Of a stretch of 64,000 nt of DNA, positions 45,748 through 54,453 are shown piece after piece; the stretch's first letter is position 1, and each line of letters opens with the position of its first letter. A program made the translations under genes and the position numbers. The stretch comes from Pseudaminobacter soli (ex Li et al. 2025) (GTDB lineage Bacteria > Pseudomonadota > Alphaproteobacteria > Rhizobiales > Rhizobiaceae). The notes below the pieces were generated by a model that made no database searches, was not told where the DNA came from, and worked only from the letters and a program-made list of their open reading frames with translations. Where the stretch lies: assembly GCF_029892515.1 (NCBI RefSeq), contig NZ_JARXVF010000001.1, forward strand, positions 930,001 to 994,000, read 5' to 3'.

Positions 45748-46929
45748 ATGTTGCACGTACTCTACCTCGTGCATGACCTGTCCGATCCGGCAGTGCGCCG
45801 GCGGGTGGACATGCTGCAGGCCGGCGGCGCAAACGTGACGCTGGCGGGGTTCCGTCGCGCGGACAAACCCGCGGACGGGCTCGATGCGTCGTCGCCGATA
45901 GACCTCGGACAGACGCATGACGGCAAATTTGCCCAGCGCCTTGGAGCCGTCGGCAAGGCGGCGCTTGTGCTCGGCGCGCGCCTTCGTGGCGTCCGCAGGC
46001 CGGACGTCATCATCGGCCGGAATCTTGAGATGCTGGCCCTCGCCCGCCGGGCGAGGTCGATGTTCGGCGGCGATATGCCCGTGGTCTATGAGTGCCTCGA
46101 CATCCACCGGCTATTGCTCGGAAACGGCGGCGTCTCGCGCGCCATGCGGGCGGCGGAGCGGATGCTCGGCGGGGAGGCATCGCTGCTGATGACGAGCTCG
46201 CCCGCCTTCGTGCGCGACTATTTCCAGCGCTTCTCTCAGATCGATGCGCCGGTGGCCCTGCTGCAGAACAAGGTTCTGGAACTGCACCGCCGCCCGGGAA
46301 CGGCCGGCAATGGTGCCGCCGCTGCTTTGCCGGTGCCGGGCGAGCCCTGGGTGATCGGCTGGTTCGGCGCATTGCGGTGCAGGAAATCGCTCGAACTGCT
46401 TGCTGCCTTCACGCGGCAGGCCGAGGGGCGATTCAAGGTCGTGCTGCGCGGCCGGCCGGCATATACGGAATTCGCCGATTTCGACGGCTTCGTCGCGGCC
46501 GAGCCGCATATGCGCTTCGAGGGTGCTTACCGCAATCCGGAAGACCTCGCTGCAATCTATGGCGAGGTTCACTTCGCCTGGGCGATCGACTTTTTCGAGG
46601 AAGGGCTGAACTCCAGCTGGCTGCTGCCCAACCGTCTCTATGAAGGCTGCCTGCATGGGGCGGTGCCCATTGCCATGGCCGACACCGAAACCGGGCGCTT
46701 CCTGGCCGAACGACATATGGGTCTCCGGCTCGAGGAGCCATCCGTCGAGGCCTTGGCGACGCTGCTGGGTGCAATCGATGTCGAGAGCTTTGGTGCCATG
46801 CGCGACAGGATAGCTACCGAGGACCGCGGCACATGGGTTTGCGACCAGCGCGACTGCCTCGCGCTCGTGGAGCGGCTGAAGGGGCTCACCGCCCGCATCG
46901 AACCGGCCGGCATGTTGCAGACGGCGTGA
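45748..46929 (+). CDS. exoL: Succinoglycan glycosyltransferase, ExoL-like
   Basis: 393 aa, GT-B-like (begins MLHVLYLVHDLSDPAVRRRV; CLDIHRLLLG; a C-terminal half with FEEGLNSSWLLPNRLYEG). In S. meliloti ExoL adds the third sugar (beta-1,4-glucose), which ExoZ acetylates. It follows exoK by 18 bp and precedes exoA by 14 bp, as in S. meliloti. Confidence 0.88.
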   Translation: MLHVLYLVHDLSDPAVRRRVDMLQAGGANVTLAGFRRADKPADGLDASSPIDLGQTHDGKFAQRLGAVGKAALVLGARLRGVRRPDVIIGRNLEMLALARRARSMFGGDMPVVYECLDIHRLLLGNGGVSRAMRAAERMLGGEASLLMTSSPAFVRDYFQRFSQIDAPVALLQNKVLELHRRPGTAGNGAAAALPVPGEPWVIGWFGALRCRKSLELLAAFTRQAEGRFKVVLRGRPAYTEFADFDGFVAAEPHMRFEGAYRNPEDLAAIYGEVHFAWAIDFFEEGLNSSWLLPNRLYEGCLHGAVPIAMADTETGRFLAERHMGLRLEEPSVEALATLLGAIDVESFGAMRDRIATEDRGTWVCDQRDCLALVERLKGLTARIEPAGMLQTA

Positions 46930-46943
46930 GGGCGGCGAATTTG

Positions 46944-47957
46944 ATGAACACGACAATGACCGAAGCGAAGCTGCCGGCCACGCCCTGCATGGTGGTGATC
47001 CCCTGCCTCAACGAGGCGGAGAACATCGAGGCGTTGATTAAGCGGCTGACACCGTCCGCGGAACGCCTCGACATGGCGATCATCGTAGTCGACGGCGACA
47101 GCACCGACGGAACGCCGCAGATCGTGACCACGATTGCGGCCGCCAATCCGCGCGTGCTGCTCCTGCACAATCCCAAGAAGATCCAGAGCGCGGCGATCAA
47201 TCTCGCGGTCGAGCAGTTCGGCGACGTCTTTCGCAGCTTCATCCGCATCGATGCGCATGGCGACTACCCTGTCGACTACTGCGACCGGCTGATCGAGGAA
47301 GCCGAGCAGACGCATGCGGATTCGGTCGTGGTTGCCATGGCAACGCGCGGCTTCGGTGCCTTCCAGAAAGCGACTGCGATGGCCCAAAACTCCCGCCTCG
47401 GCAATGGCGGCTCGCCGCATCGCCAAGGTGCTGCGGGGCATTGGACCGACCACGGGCATCATGCCTTCATGCGGGTGAACGCGTTTCGCGCCGTCGGCGG
47501 TTACGACGAGACCTTTAGCCACAACGAGGATGCCGAGCTGGACTATCGGCTGCGGGCCGCCGGCTACTGCCTGTGGATGACCGACAAGACCTTCATGGTC
47601 TACTATCCGCGAGCTACCGTGCGCGGGCTGTTCAAGCAATATCTGGGCTACGGCCGAGGCCGCGCCAAGAACATCCTGAAGCACCAGGTCATGCCGAAGG
47701 CCCGGCAGATGATCCCGCTGATGGTGTTTCCGGTCGTTGCCGGAGCATCGCTTGCGGTGCTGAACTGGACGGCCGTCATACCAGCGGTCCTGTGGGCTGC
47801 GATCTGCCTCGGCTATGGCGTGTGGATGGCGCTTGGCCAGCGCAACCCCTACGGGCCGCTTGCCGGATTCTCGGCCATGATCATGCATCTGGCCTGGTCG
47901 GCCGGGTTCTGGCTGCAACTCCTCAACTTCCGCAAGCGCGAGGAGAAAACGGCATGA
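46944..47957 (+). CDS. exoA: Succinoglycan glycosyltransferase, ExoA-like (GT2, membrane-anchored)
   Basis: 337 aa from the ATG at 46944 (GAGGG upstream; an ATG at 46956 is possible). GT-A domain: VVIPCLNEAENIEALI, IIVVDGDSTDGT, IRIDAHGDYP, and AELDYRLRAAGY, then two or three membrane helices from ~260 (LMVFPVVAGASLAVLNW; VIPAVLWAAICLGYGVW). ExoA adds the second sugar (beta-1,3-glucose) to the galactosyl lipid. Its stop overlaps the exoM start (ATGA). Confidence 0.92.
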   Translation: MNTTMTEAKLPATPCMVVIPCLNEAENIEALIKRLTPSAERLDMAIIVVDGDSTDGTPQIVTTIAAANPRVLLLHNPKKIQSAAINLAVEQFGDVFRSFIRIDAHGDYPVDYCDRLIEEAEQTHADSVVVAMATRGFGAFQKATAMAQNSRLGNGGSPHRQGAAGHWTDHGHHAFMRVNAFRAVGGYDETFSHNEDAELDYRLRAAGYCLWMTDKTFMVYYPRATVRGLFKQYLGYGRGRAKNILKHQVMPKARQMIPLMVFPVVAGASLAVLNWTAVIPAVLWAAICLGYGVWMALGQRNPYGPLAGFSAMIMHLAWSAGFWLQLLNFRKREEKTA

Positions 47958-48916
47958 ACGCGCCCCGTTCCCAGCGGTCGAAACCCCGGCGTGTCGATAT
48001 CGGCGTCTGCACCTTCCGCCGGGCCGAACTCGAATACACGCTGCGCTCCCTCGCTGCGTTAAGCGTGCCCGCAAACACCGTGCTGCGCGTCATCGTGGCC
48101 GACAACGATGTCGAGCCCAGCGCCCGCAGCCTCGTCTATGCGCTGGCCGGCGAACTGCCGTTCGAGATCGCCTATGTCCACTGCCCGGCGGCCAACATTT
48201 CGCTGGCGCGCAATACCTGCCTCGAAAGCGGCGGGGGCGACTTCCTCGCCTTCATCGACGACGACTCCACGGCTTCTCCCGAATGGCTGGCCGAGTTGCT
48301 GAAGATTGCCGACGCCACCGGCGCCGACGCCGTGCTCGGCCCGGTCCAGGCAGTCTATGAGGCCGGAGCGCCGGACTGGATGAGCCAGGGCGACTTCCAC
48401 TCAACCAAGCCAGTGTTCGTCAACGGCGAAATCCACACCGGCTACAGCGGGAACGTATTGTTGCGCCGCACGTCGCCGCGGCTTGCCGGACGCCGCTTCA
48501 ACCTCGCACGCGGACGCAGCGGCGGAGAGGATACGGAGTATTTCGCGCGGCTTCATCAGGCCGGTGGCAGGATCGCTTTTGCGCCATCGGCGCTGGTCGT
48601 GGAGCCGGTGCCCGCGGAGCGGACCGAGCTGTCCTGGCTGATCAAAAGGCGCTTCCGGGCCGGGCAAACCCATGGCCGGCTGCTCACTGAACTCAAGCCA
48701 AATCGGGCCGCTTGGCCGCAGGTCGGCGTTGCTGCCGCCAAGGCTGCCTATTGCTTCGCAGCAGCAGCGGCCAACGCAATCTTTGCCGACAGACGCAACC
48801 GTTTCGCCCTTCGCGGCGTTATGCATGTCGGCGCCGTTAGCGGACTTCTTGGCGCGCAGGAGATCAAACAATATGGCGAGCGGCAAACTGCGGGAAAGCG
48901 CGGCAATGCGGCTTGA
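47954..48916 (+). CDS. exoM: Succinoglycan glycosyltransferase, ExoM-like (GT2)
   Basis: 320 aa, start overlapping the exoA stop (ATGA; GAGGAG ten bp upstream). GT-A fold: VDIGVCTFRRAELEYTL, VIVADNDVEPSA, SLARNTCLESGG, and LAFIDDDSTASPEW with the DxD site. In S. meliloti ExoM adds the fourth sugar (beta-1,4-glucose). The end overlaps the exoO start by 44 bp if exoO starts at 48873. Confidence 0.9.
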   Translation: MNAPRSQRSKPRRVDIGVCTFRRAELEYTLRSLAALSVPANTVLRVIVADNDVEPSARSLVYALAGELPFEIAYVHCPAANISLARNTCLESGGGDFLAFIDDDSTASPEWLAELLKIADATGADAVLGPVQAVYEAGAPDWMSQGDFHSTKPVFVNGEIHTGYSGNVLLRRTSPRLAGRRFNLARGRSGGEDTEYFARLHQAGGRIAFAPSALVVEPVPAERTELSWLIKRRFRAGQTHGRLLTELKPNRAAWPQVGVAAAKAAYCFAAAAANAIFADRRNRFALRGVMHVGAVSGLLGAQEIKQYGERQTAGKRGNAA

Positions 48917-49868
48917 TGTGACTTTCGTCATAGCGGCCTACAACGCCGAGGCTTCCGTGGCCCGCGCCATACGTAGTGCGCTCGACCAGAAGGACGTTTC
49001 CGTCGAGGTCATCGTGGTCGACGACTGCTCGCGCGACCGGACGGTCGAGATCGCCCGTTCCTTTCCGGAAGAATCCGTCCACGTGGTCTCGCTTGGGCAG
49101 AATCGTGGACCGGGCGGTGCTCGCAATGTGGGTTTCTCGGTCGCGCGCGGGCGGTGGGTTGCGGTGCTCGATTCCGACGACACCGTTGCGCCGGAGCGGC
49201 TTGCCCGCATGGTCGCCCGCGCCGAAGGCGCGAACGCGCAGGGCGTCGTCGACAACCTCGAAGTCGTCCGCGATGCCGATGGCGGCCGCGAGTTGATGTT
49301 CGAAAGCGCACAGCTTGCAGAAAAGAGCGAGCTGACGCTCGCCGATTTCATCGCCGCCAACATCATGTTCGAGGAGACCTTCTCCTACGGTTACATGAAG
49401 CCAATATTCCAGCGCGAGTTCGTCGAGCAGCACGCGCTGCGCTATGACGAGCATCTGCGGATCGGCGAAGACTACATCTTCCTTGCCTCGGCCCTGGCCA
49501 AGGGCGCGCGCTGCGCGATCGAACCGGAGGCCGGCTACGCGTACCACATCCGCGAAGGTTCCATCTCGCGGGTGATGGAATTGCACCACATCGAGGCGAT
49601 GCTCGCCGCTGATGCACTGTTTGTCGGCGGCCATGAGATGGATTCCGCCGCTCGCAACGCGCAGGCGCGACGCACTCGCAGCCTCAAGGAGGCTGCCGCG
49701 TTCTTGTCACTTGTGCAGCACCTGAAGGATCGCGCCCCGCTCAAGGCAGCGGGCGCAGCACTGCGCGACCCGATCGCGCTCAGACACCTCAAAATGCCGA
49801 TCGCTGCGCGTTTGCGGCGGCTTGCAGCAACATTCCAAACACGCCGGGCACTCGGCCAAGCGGGCTGA
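48873..49868 (+). CDS. exoO: Succinoglycan glycosyltransferase, ExoO-like (GT2)
   Basis: 331 aa from the ATG at 48873 (AGGAG 10 nt upstream); an ATG at 48906 with GGGAAA upstream is an alternative. GT-A fold: [56 protein letters not shown]. ExoO adds the fifth sugar (beta-1,6-glucose), starting the side chain. Its middle ([20 protein letters not shown]) resembles the exoU product. Last of the overlapping glycosyltransferase genes. Confidence 0.88.
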   Translation: MASGKLRESAAMRLDVTFVIAAYNAEASVARAIRSALDQKDVSVEVIVVDDCSRDRTVEIARSFPEESVHVVSLGQNRGPGGARNVGFSVARGRWVAVLDSDDTVAPERLARMVARAEGANAQGVVDNLEVVRDADGGRELMFESAQLAEKSELTLADFIAANIMFEETFSYGYMKPIFQREFVEQHALRYDEHLRIGEDYIFLASALAKGARCAIEPEAGYAYHIREGSISRVMELHHIEAMLAADALFVGGHEMDSAARNAQARRTRSLKEAAAFLSLVQHLKDRAPLKAAGAALRDPIALRHLKMPIAARLRRLAATFQTRRALGQAG

Positions 49869-49944
49869 CGGCACGGAAAACCAACCCGGAGATTGGGCGG
49901 GGAAGGCCCGATATCCGATAAACATGAAGAGGGAAGACCATAAT

Positions 49945-50841
49945 ATGCAGAAAGTCAGAAAAGCCGTAATTCCGGTCGCAGGCCTGGGAACCCGTTTCCT
50001 GCCAGCGACCAAGGCAATGCCGAAGGAGATGCTGACGGTGGTTGATCGCCCCGTCGTGCAATACGCCGTGGACGAAGCTCTGGAAGCCGGCATCGAGCAC
50101 ATCGTTTTCGTCACCGGACGCAACAAGCATGTGATCGAGGACTATTTCGACATCCAGCCCGAACTTCTGGACACACTGACGCGTGCGAACAAGGTGGACC
50201 AGATTTCATCGCTGAATCGCCTGCAGCTGTCGGCCGGCTGCATCAGCTTCACCCGCCAGCAGGCGCCGCTCGGCCTGGGCCACGCGGTATGGTGTGCACG
50301 CGACATCGTCGGCAACGAGCCCTTTGCCCTCCTGCTGCCCGACATGGTTTCGTTCGGCGACAAGGGCTGCCTTGCGAGCGTGATGGAGCTTTACGAGCAC
50401 ACCGGCGGCAACGTGCTGGCCGTCGAGCAGTGCGACCCCACCGAGACCAACAAGTATGGCATCGTCGGCAAGGGCAAGTCGGTCCATGGCGGCTTCAACA
50501 TCACCGAAATGGTTGAAAAGCCGGCGCCGTCGGCTGCGCCGTCCAACTACTACATCAACGGCCGCTACATCCTGCAGCCCGAGGTCTTTGACATCCTCGG
50601 CACCCAGGAGCGCGGCGCCGGGAACGAAATCCAGCTCACCGACGCCATGAAGCGTCTGGCGGAGGTCCAGTCCTTCCATGCACAGCCCTTCAATGGCCGC
50701 ATGTTCGACTGCGGCTCGAAAGAGGGTTTCATCCAGGCCAACGTCGCCTTCGCCCTCGCCCGCGACGACATGCGGGACATGGTGTTCGAGCCGATCGCCG
50801 AGATGATCGCCTCGCAGAAGCGCCGCAGCGCGGCTGCCTGA
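49945..50841 (+). CDS. exoN: UTP-glucose-1-phosphate uridylyltransferase, ExoN-like
   Basis: 298 aa from ATG 49945 (AGGGA upstream; an in-frame ATG at 49924 would add 7 residues). Nucleotidyltransferase with [22 protein letters not shown] at the N-terminus, [15 protein letters not shown] and MVEKPAPS. Makes UDP-glucose, the donor for the ExoA/L/M/O/U/W steps and the precursor of UDP-galactose via ExoB. Between exoO and exoP as in S. meliloti. A second housekeeping copy elsewhere is likely. Confidence 0.95.
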   Translation: MQKVRKAVIPVAGLGTRFLPATKAMPKEMLTVVDRPVVQYAVDEALEAGIEHIVFVTGRNKHVIEDYFDIQPELLDTLTRANKVDQISSLNRLQLSAGCISFTRQQAPLGLGHAVWCARDIVGNEPFALLLPDMVSFGDKGCLASVMELYEHTGGNVLAVEQCDPTETNKYGIVGKGKSVHGGFNITEMVEKPAPSAAPSNYYINGRYILQPEVFDILGTQERGAGNEIQLTDAMKRLAEVQSFHAQPFNGRMFDCGSKEGFIQANVAFALARDDMRDMVFEPIAEMIASQKRRSAAA

Positions 50842-51025
50842 TCCCATCGATCCCCGTTCGCGGCCGGCATCCATCCGGCGCCGGCCGCCGGGCACAAAGT
50901 ATCCGAGACCAGTGGGCCGGGGACGCGGCCCTGCAACGTTTTTCATAAGGCTTGGCATATCGCGCTGACGGACACCGGCGCGCGAAACATTTCCGAGGAT
51001 CAACGCGGCGGGGGCGGCGAGATCC

Positions 51026-53329
51026 ATGCATCAAAAGAGTTTTCCATTGAGCAGCAGACTGTCTGTGGCGGCCGACGACACGGACCGTTTCATCGACCTG
51101 GAACGGCTGGCCGCGATCGCGCTGAGGCAGGCGCGGGTCGTGGCGATCGGCGCAGGCATTGGCCTGGCGCTCGGCGCAGCCTACCTGGTCTTCACGCCCG
51201 GCGAGTACACAGCCGCCACGCGCATCCTGCTCGACGACAGCCTGACGAAGTTCGCCGAGGACAAGAGCCCTGCTCCGGCCGCGATGCAGGCCGACGCCAT
51301 GATTTCCAGCGAGGTCGAGATCCTGAAATCGGCGCGGCTCGCCCGCACCGTCGCGATTGCGCAGAAGCTGCAGGACAACGACGCCTTCCTGAACCCGCCA
51401 AGTTCCCCGCTGGGCTGGCTCAGGAACCAGATGAAAACCGTGACCGGACTGTTCTCGTCTGGTCCTGAGCTGTCGCCCGAAGCGGCCGAAAATGCACGGA
51501 TCGGCAAGGCTTCGGCACTACTGCAAGGCGGCCTCAACGCCGAGCGGGTCGGCCGCAGCTATGTCATCGAAGTGTCCTTCCGCGCCAACGATCGCCAGCT
51601 CGCCGGCTCGATCGCACGCGCCTATGCCGACGCCTACCTCTCCGACCAGCTCGACGCCAATTTCGACGCCACGCAGCGCGCGACCGTGTGGCTGCAGGGA
51701 CGACTGGCCGAACTCCGCGGCAGCTCGCAGGCCGCCGCCATGGAAGTGGAGCGCTTCCGCGCCGAGCAGGGCCTGACCTCGGCGCGCGGGCAGCTGATCT
51801 CCGAGCAGCAGCTTTCGGACCTCAACAGCCAGCTGATCGTCGCGCAGGCCGACACGGCCAATGCGCTGGCGCGCTACAACCAGTTCAAGGCGATCGTCGA
51901 CGGCGGCCCGGAAAACGCAGTCAAGAATGCTACCATTCCGACTGACAAAGGTGCCAACAGCGCCGTCATCAACGACCTCAAGGCCCGCTATCTCGGCGTC
52001 AGCAAGCGCGAGCAGGAGATCACCGCGCGCTTCGGTGAGGGGCATGCACAAGCGGTCGCGCTGCGGCGCGAGCAGGCCGACCTGGCCCAGCAGATATTCC
52101 AGGAATTGCAGCAGCTGACCGAGAGCTACCGCAACGAATATGAGGTTGCGAAATCGCGCGAAACATCGCTGCGCAACAATGTCGGCCAGATGGCTGGACA
52201 AAGCTCCGAGGCAGGCCAATCGCTGGTGCAGCTGCGCGAGTTGGAGCAAAAATCCGCAGCGCTGTCGAGCCTCTACCAGACCTTCCTGGCCCGCCACGAG
52301 GAAGCCTCGCAGCAGCGGTCCTTTCCGATCGCCAAGGCACGTGTGATCTCCGAGGCCGGAGACCCCGTTTCCCCGTCGAGCCCGCGCAAGGCGTTGGTGC
52401 TCGGGCTTTCTCTGGTGCTCGGTCTGTTCGGCGGTGCCGCGGCCGGCGCATTGCGCGAATTTCGCGAGCGTTTCTTCCGCACGGGAGACGACGTACGCAC
52501 CGCCCTCGACGCCAACTTCCTGGGCTATCTGCCCATCGTTGGCGCAAAACTGTCCAACAGCAATGCTGGGTCGGTGGCCGAGGCAGCGGAGCCGGTCACG
52601 CCGCGCATCCTGCGCGTGGCGATCAATGCCCCCTCCTCTTCCTTCGCCGAGACGCTGCGGAACGTAAAACTTGCCGGCGACGTGGTTCTGCAAGGCCGGC
52701 CGTGCAAGGTGATAGGCTTCGTTTCGGTGCTGCCGCATGAAGGCAAGACAACGGTGGCGGCCAACTTTGCCGGACTTCTCGCCGCAAACGGCGCCCGCAC
52801 GCTGCTGATCGATGGCGACTTGCGCAATCCGGGCCTGAGCCGCGGCCTTTCGCTGACACCCGACAAGGGACTTGTCGAGGCGATCGTGGGCGAACAGCGC
52901 TGGCAAAGCACTGTGATGGTCGACCGCACGACGCGGCTCGCCATCATTCCGGCTGTGGTGCGCAGAAGGCTGTCGCACACCAGCGAACTCCTCTCCGGTC
53001 CTGGCATGCGGGCTCTGATCGAAGAGGTGAGCGCGTCCTACGACTACGTCGTCGTCGACCTGCCGCCGCTTGGGCCGGTGGTCGATGCCAAGGCCTTCGC
53101 GCCGATGGTCGACGGATTCGTGATGGTGACCGAATGGGGCGCCACGCCGCGCGCGCTGGTCCGCGCCACATTGCAAGCCGAGCCGCAGATCGCCTCCAAG
53201 GTGCTCGGCGTCGTGCTCAACAAGACCGATACCGGCCAGCTGCCGCGCTACGGCGCCTTTGGCGGCGCGGAGCATTATCTCGAGCGCTATTCGTCCTATT
53301 ACGTCGAGCCGATGGGGGCGAAGGCCTAG
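51026..53329 (+). CDS. exoP: Polysaccharide copolymerase/BY-kinase, ExoP-like
   Basis: 767 aa. Cytoplasmic start, Wzz domain with the first membrane helix at ~35-52 (VVAIGAGIGLALGAAYLVF), a periplasmic coiled-coil region (about 200-430), a second helix near 455 (ALVLGLSLVLGLFGGAAAGAL), then a bacterial tyrosine kinase domain: Walker A HEGKTTVA (about 568), Walker A' LLIDGDLRNP (about 593), Walker B YVVVDLPPLG (about 673). The C-terminus carries a tyrosine cluster (GGAEHYLERYSSYYVEP), the usual autophosphorylation site. Sets chain length and drives polymerisation together with ExoQ, ExoF and ExoT. Confidence 0.96.
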   Translation: MHQKSFPLSSRLSVAADDTDRFIDLERLAAIALRQARVVAIGAGIGLALGAAYLVFTPGEYTAATRILLDDSLTKFAEDKSPAPAAMQADAMISSEVEILKSARLARTVAIAQKLQDNDAFLNPPSSPLGWLRNQMKTVTGLFSSGPELSPEAAENARIGKASALLQGGLNAERVGRSYVIEVSFRANDRQLAGSIARAYADAYLSDQLDANFDATQRATVWLQGRLAELRGSSQAAAMEVERFRAEQGLTSARGQLISEQQLSDLNSQLIVAQADTANALARYNQFKAIVDGGPENAVKNATIPTDKGANSAVINDLKARYLGVSKREQEITARFGEGHAQAVALRREQADLAQQIFQELQQLTESYRNEYEVAKSRETSLRNNVGQMAGQSSEAGQSLVQLRELEQKSAALSSLYQTFLARHEEASQQRSFPIAKARVISEAGDPVSPSSPRKALVLGLSLVLGLFGGAAAGALREFRERFFRTGDDVRTALDANFLGYLPIVGAKLSNSNAGSVAEAAEPVTPRILRVAINAPSSSFAETLRNVKLAGDVVLQGRPCKVIGFVSVLPHEGKTTVAANFAGLLAANGARTLLIDGDLRNPGLSRGLSLTPDKGLVEAIVGEQRWQSTVMVDRTTRLAIIPAVVRRRLSHTSELLSGPGMRALIEEVSASYDYVVVDLPPLGPVVDAKAFAPMVDGFVMVTEWGATPRALVRATLQAEPQIASKVLGVVLNKTDTGQLPRYGAFGGAEHYLERYSSYYVEPMGAKA

Positions 53330-53354
53330 AGCGGTTCAGGGCTAGATGGAATCG

Positions 53355-54137
53355 CTAGGGCCGGTTGCTGAGGTAGCGGCCCTTGTTGCGAAAGATGCGC
53401 AGACCCGTGAGGCGGCCGCTGTAGAAGCAGCCGGTGTCGACGTTGATGCGTCCGTTCTGCAACCGCGCCTCGGTCACCGGCGTGTGGCCGTGCACCACAT
53501 ATTTCTTCAGCGGATGCGAACTGTCGTAGAAGGCCGAGCGGATATAGATCAAATCGTCATCCGATTGCTGCTCGAGCCCCAGTTCCGGGCGGATGCCAGC
53601 ATGGACGAAGACGTAGTGCTCGGCCTCGACCATGATGGGCAGCGACCGCAGGAAGGCGACATGAGCTGCCGGAATGGCGCTGCGGATGATCTCGTCCACA
53701 TGCCGGGGCGACTGGTAGATGTGGCCGAGCCTGTCGTGGTCGATCCCGTAGGACTGCAGCGTTGCGTCCGCTCCCATGGGCATCCAGTCGAGAAGCGGCA
53801 GGCGCCCGTCCAGATAGTCCAGCAGGGCCACCTCGTGATTTCCGGTAAGGCAGATGCGCTCGAATTCCGGCGGGGGCGGCGTCATCAGATGCTCGATAAC
53901 CTCGCGGGGTGCTGGGCCACGGTCGATATAGTCGCCCAGCATGACGATCAACTTTCGGCCCGGCAAAGATATGGCATCGGCAAAGATCTCCTGCTCCAGC
54001 GCCAGCAGCTCGTCCAGGCAGCCATGTATGTCGCCGATCGCATAGACGGCCGTGTCGGACATATCGACGTGCAGCCTTGCCCTCCGCTCGCGGCCGGAAC
54101 CCCTGTCCAGACCGAACAAACCGGCGAACGTCTTCAT
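53355..54137 (-). CDS. pssZ: PPP-family protein phosphatase, PssZ-like
   Basis: 260 aa from ATG 54137 (AAGGG upstream; the frame is open to 54224). Metallophosphatase motifs in order: YAIGDIHGCLDE, VMLGDYIDRGP, LTGNHEVALLD, FVHAGIRPE, and VVHGHTPV. This is the bacterial PPP Ser/Thr phosphatase pattern. In Rhizobium leguminosarum the similar PssZ protein affects exopolysaccharide production. Placed antisense between exoP and exoH; by context it may oppose phosphorylation of an EPS protein or of a regulator. It could also act on nucleotides (ApaH-like). Confidence 0.8.
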   Translation of the reverse strand: MKTFAGLFGLDRGSGRERRARLHVDMSDTAVYAIGDIHGCLDELLALEQEIFADAISLPGRKLIVMLGDYIDRGPAPREVIEHLMTPPPPEFERICLTGNHEVALLDYLDGRLPLLDWMPMGADATLQSYGIDHDRLGHIYQSPRHVDEIIRSAIPAAHVAFLRSLPIMVEAEHYVFVHAGIRPELGLEQQSDDDLIYIRSAFYDSSHPLKKYVVHGHTPVTEARLQNGRINVDTGCFYSGRLTGLRIFRNKGRYLSNRP

Positions 54138-54453
54138 CGAAGCCCTTTCGTTCCGTGCCCAAGCAACACACCGGCAGTCCGCCTCCAAAAGCGCGATGCC
54201 TGCCCATGTAAAGCAGCGTCGCATTTTGTGACCGGCAATCCCCGGGGAATTAGTTCAGCTTCACATTAGGACCACCCACACAACTCAAACTGGCGTGGGA
54301 TTCGTCGCCCCCGCTCGGCTTGAGCATCGATTGCGGCGACACAATGGAACGCCTCGTTTCGAGGCGGGGGATGCCACGCGCCCTCAAGCGTGGCCTCCCT
54401 GCACCATAACGGCCTGTTTTAGGACCCGTGAGATTTTCAAGGAGGACGAGATA
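54138..54453. promoter_or_regulatory. exoH leader region with two hairpins
   Basis: No gene. Two perfect inverted repeats: CGCCTCG-TTT-CGAGGCG at 54350-54366 and GCCACGC-N8-GCGTGGC at 54373-54394, followed by a strong AAGGAGG site before the exoH TTG. The region also holds the promoter of the divergent phosphatase gene. The hairpins may be a leader structure or protein-binding sites. Confidence 0.55.

Noticed and set aside
51518-53275. Minus-strand frame of 585 aa opposite exoP
   Set aside because: Low-complexity His/Arg-rich translation with no family; exoP is certain.
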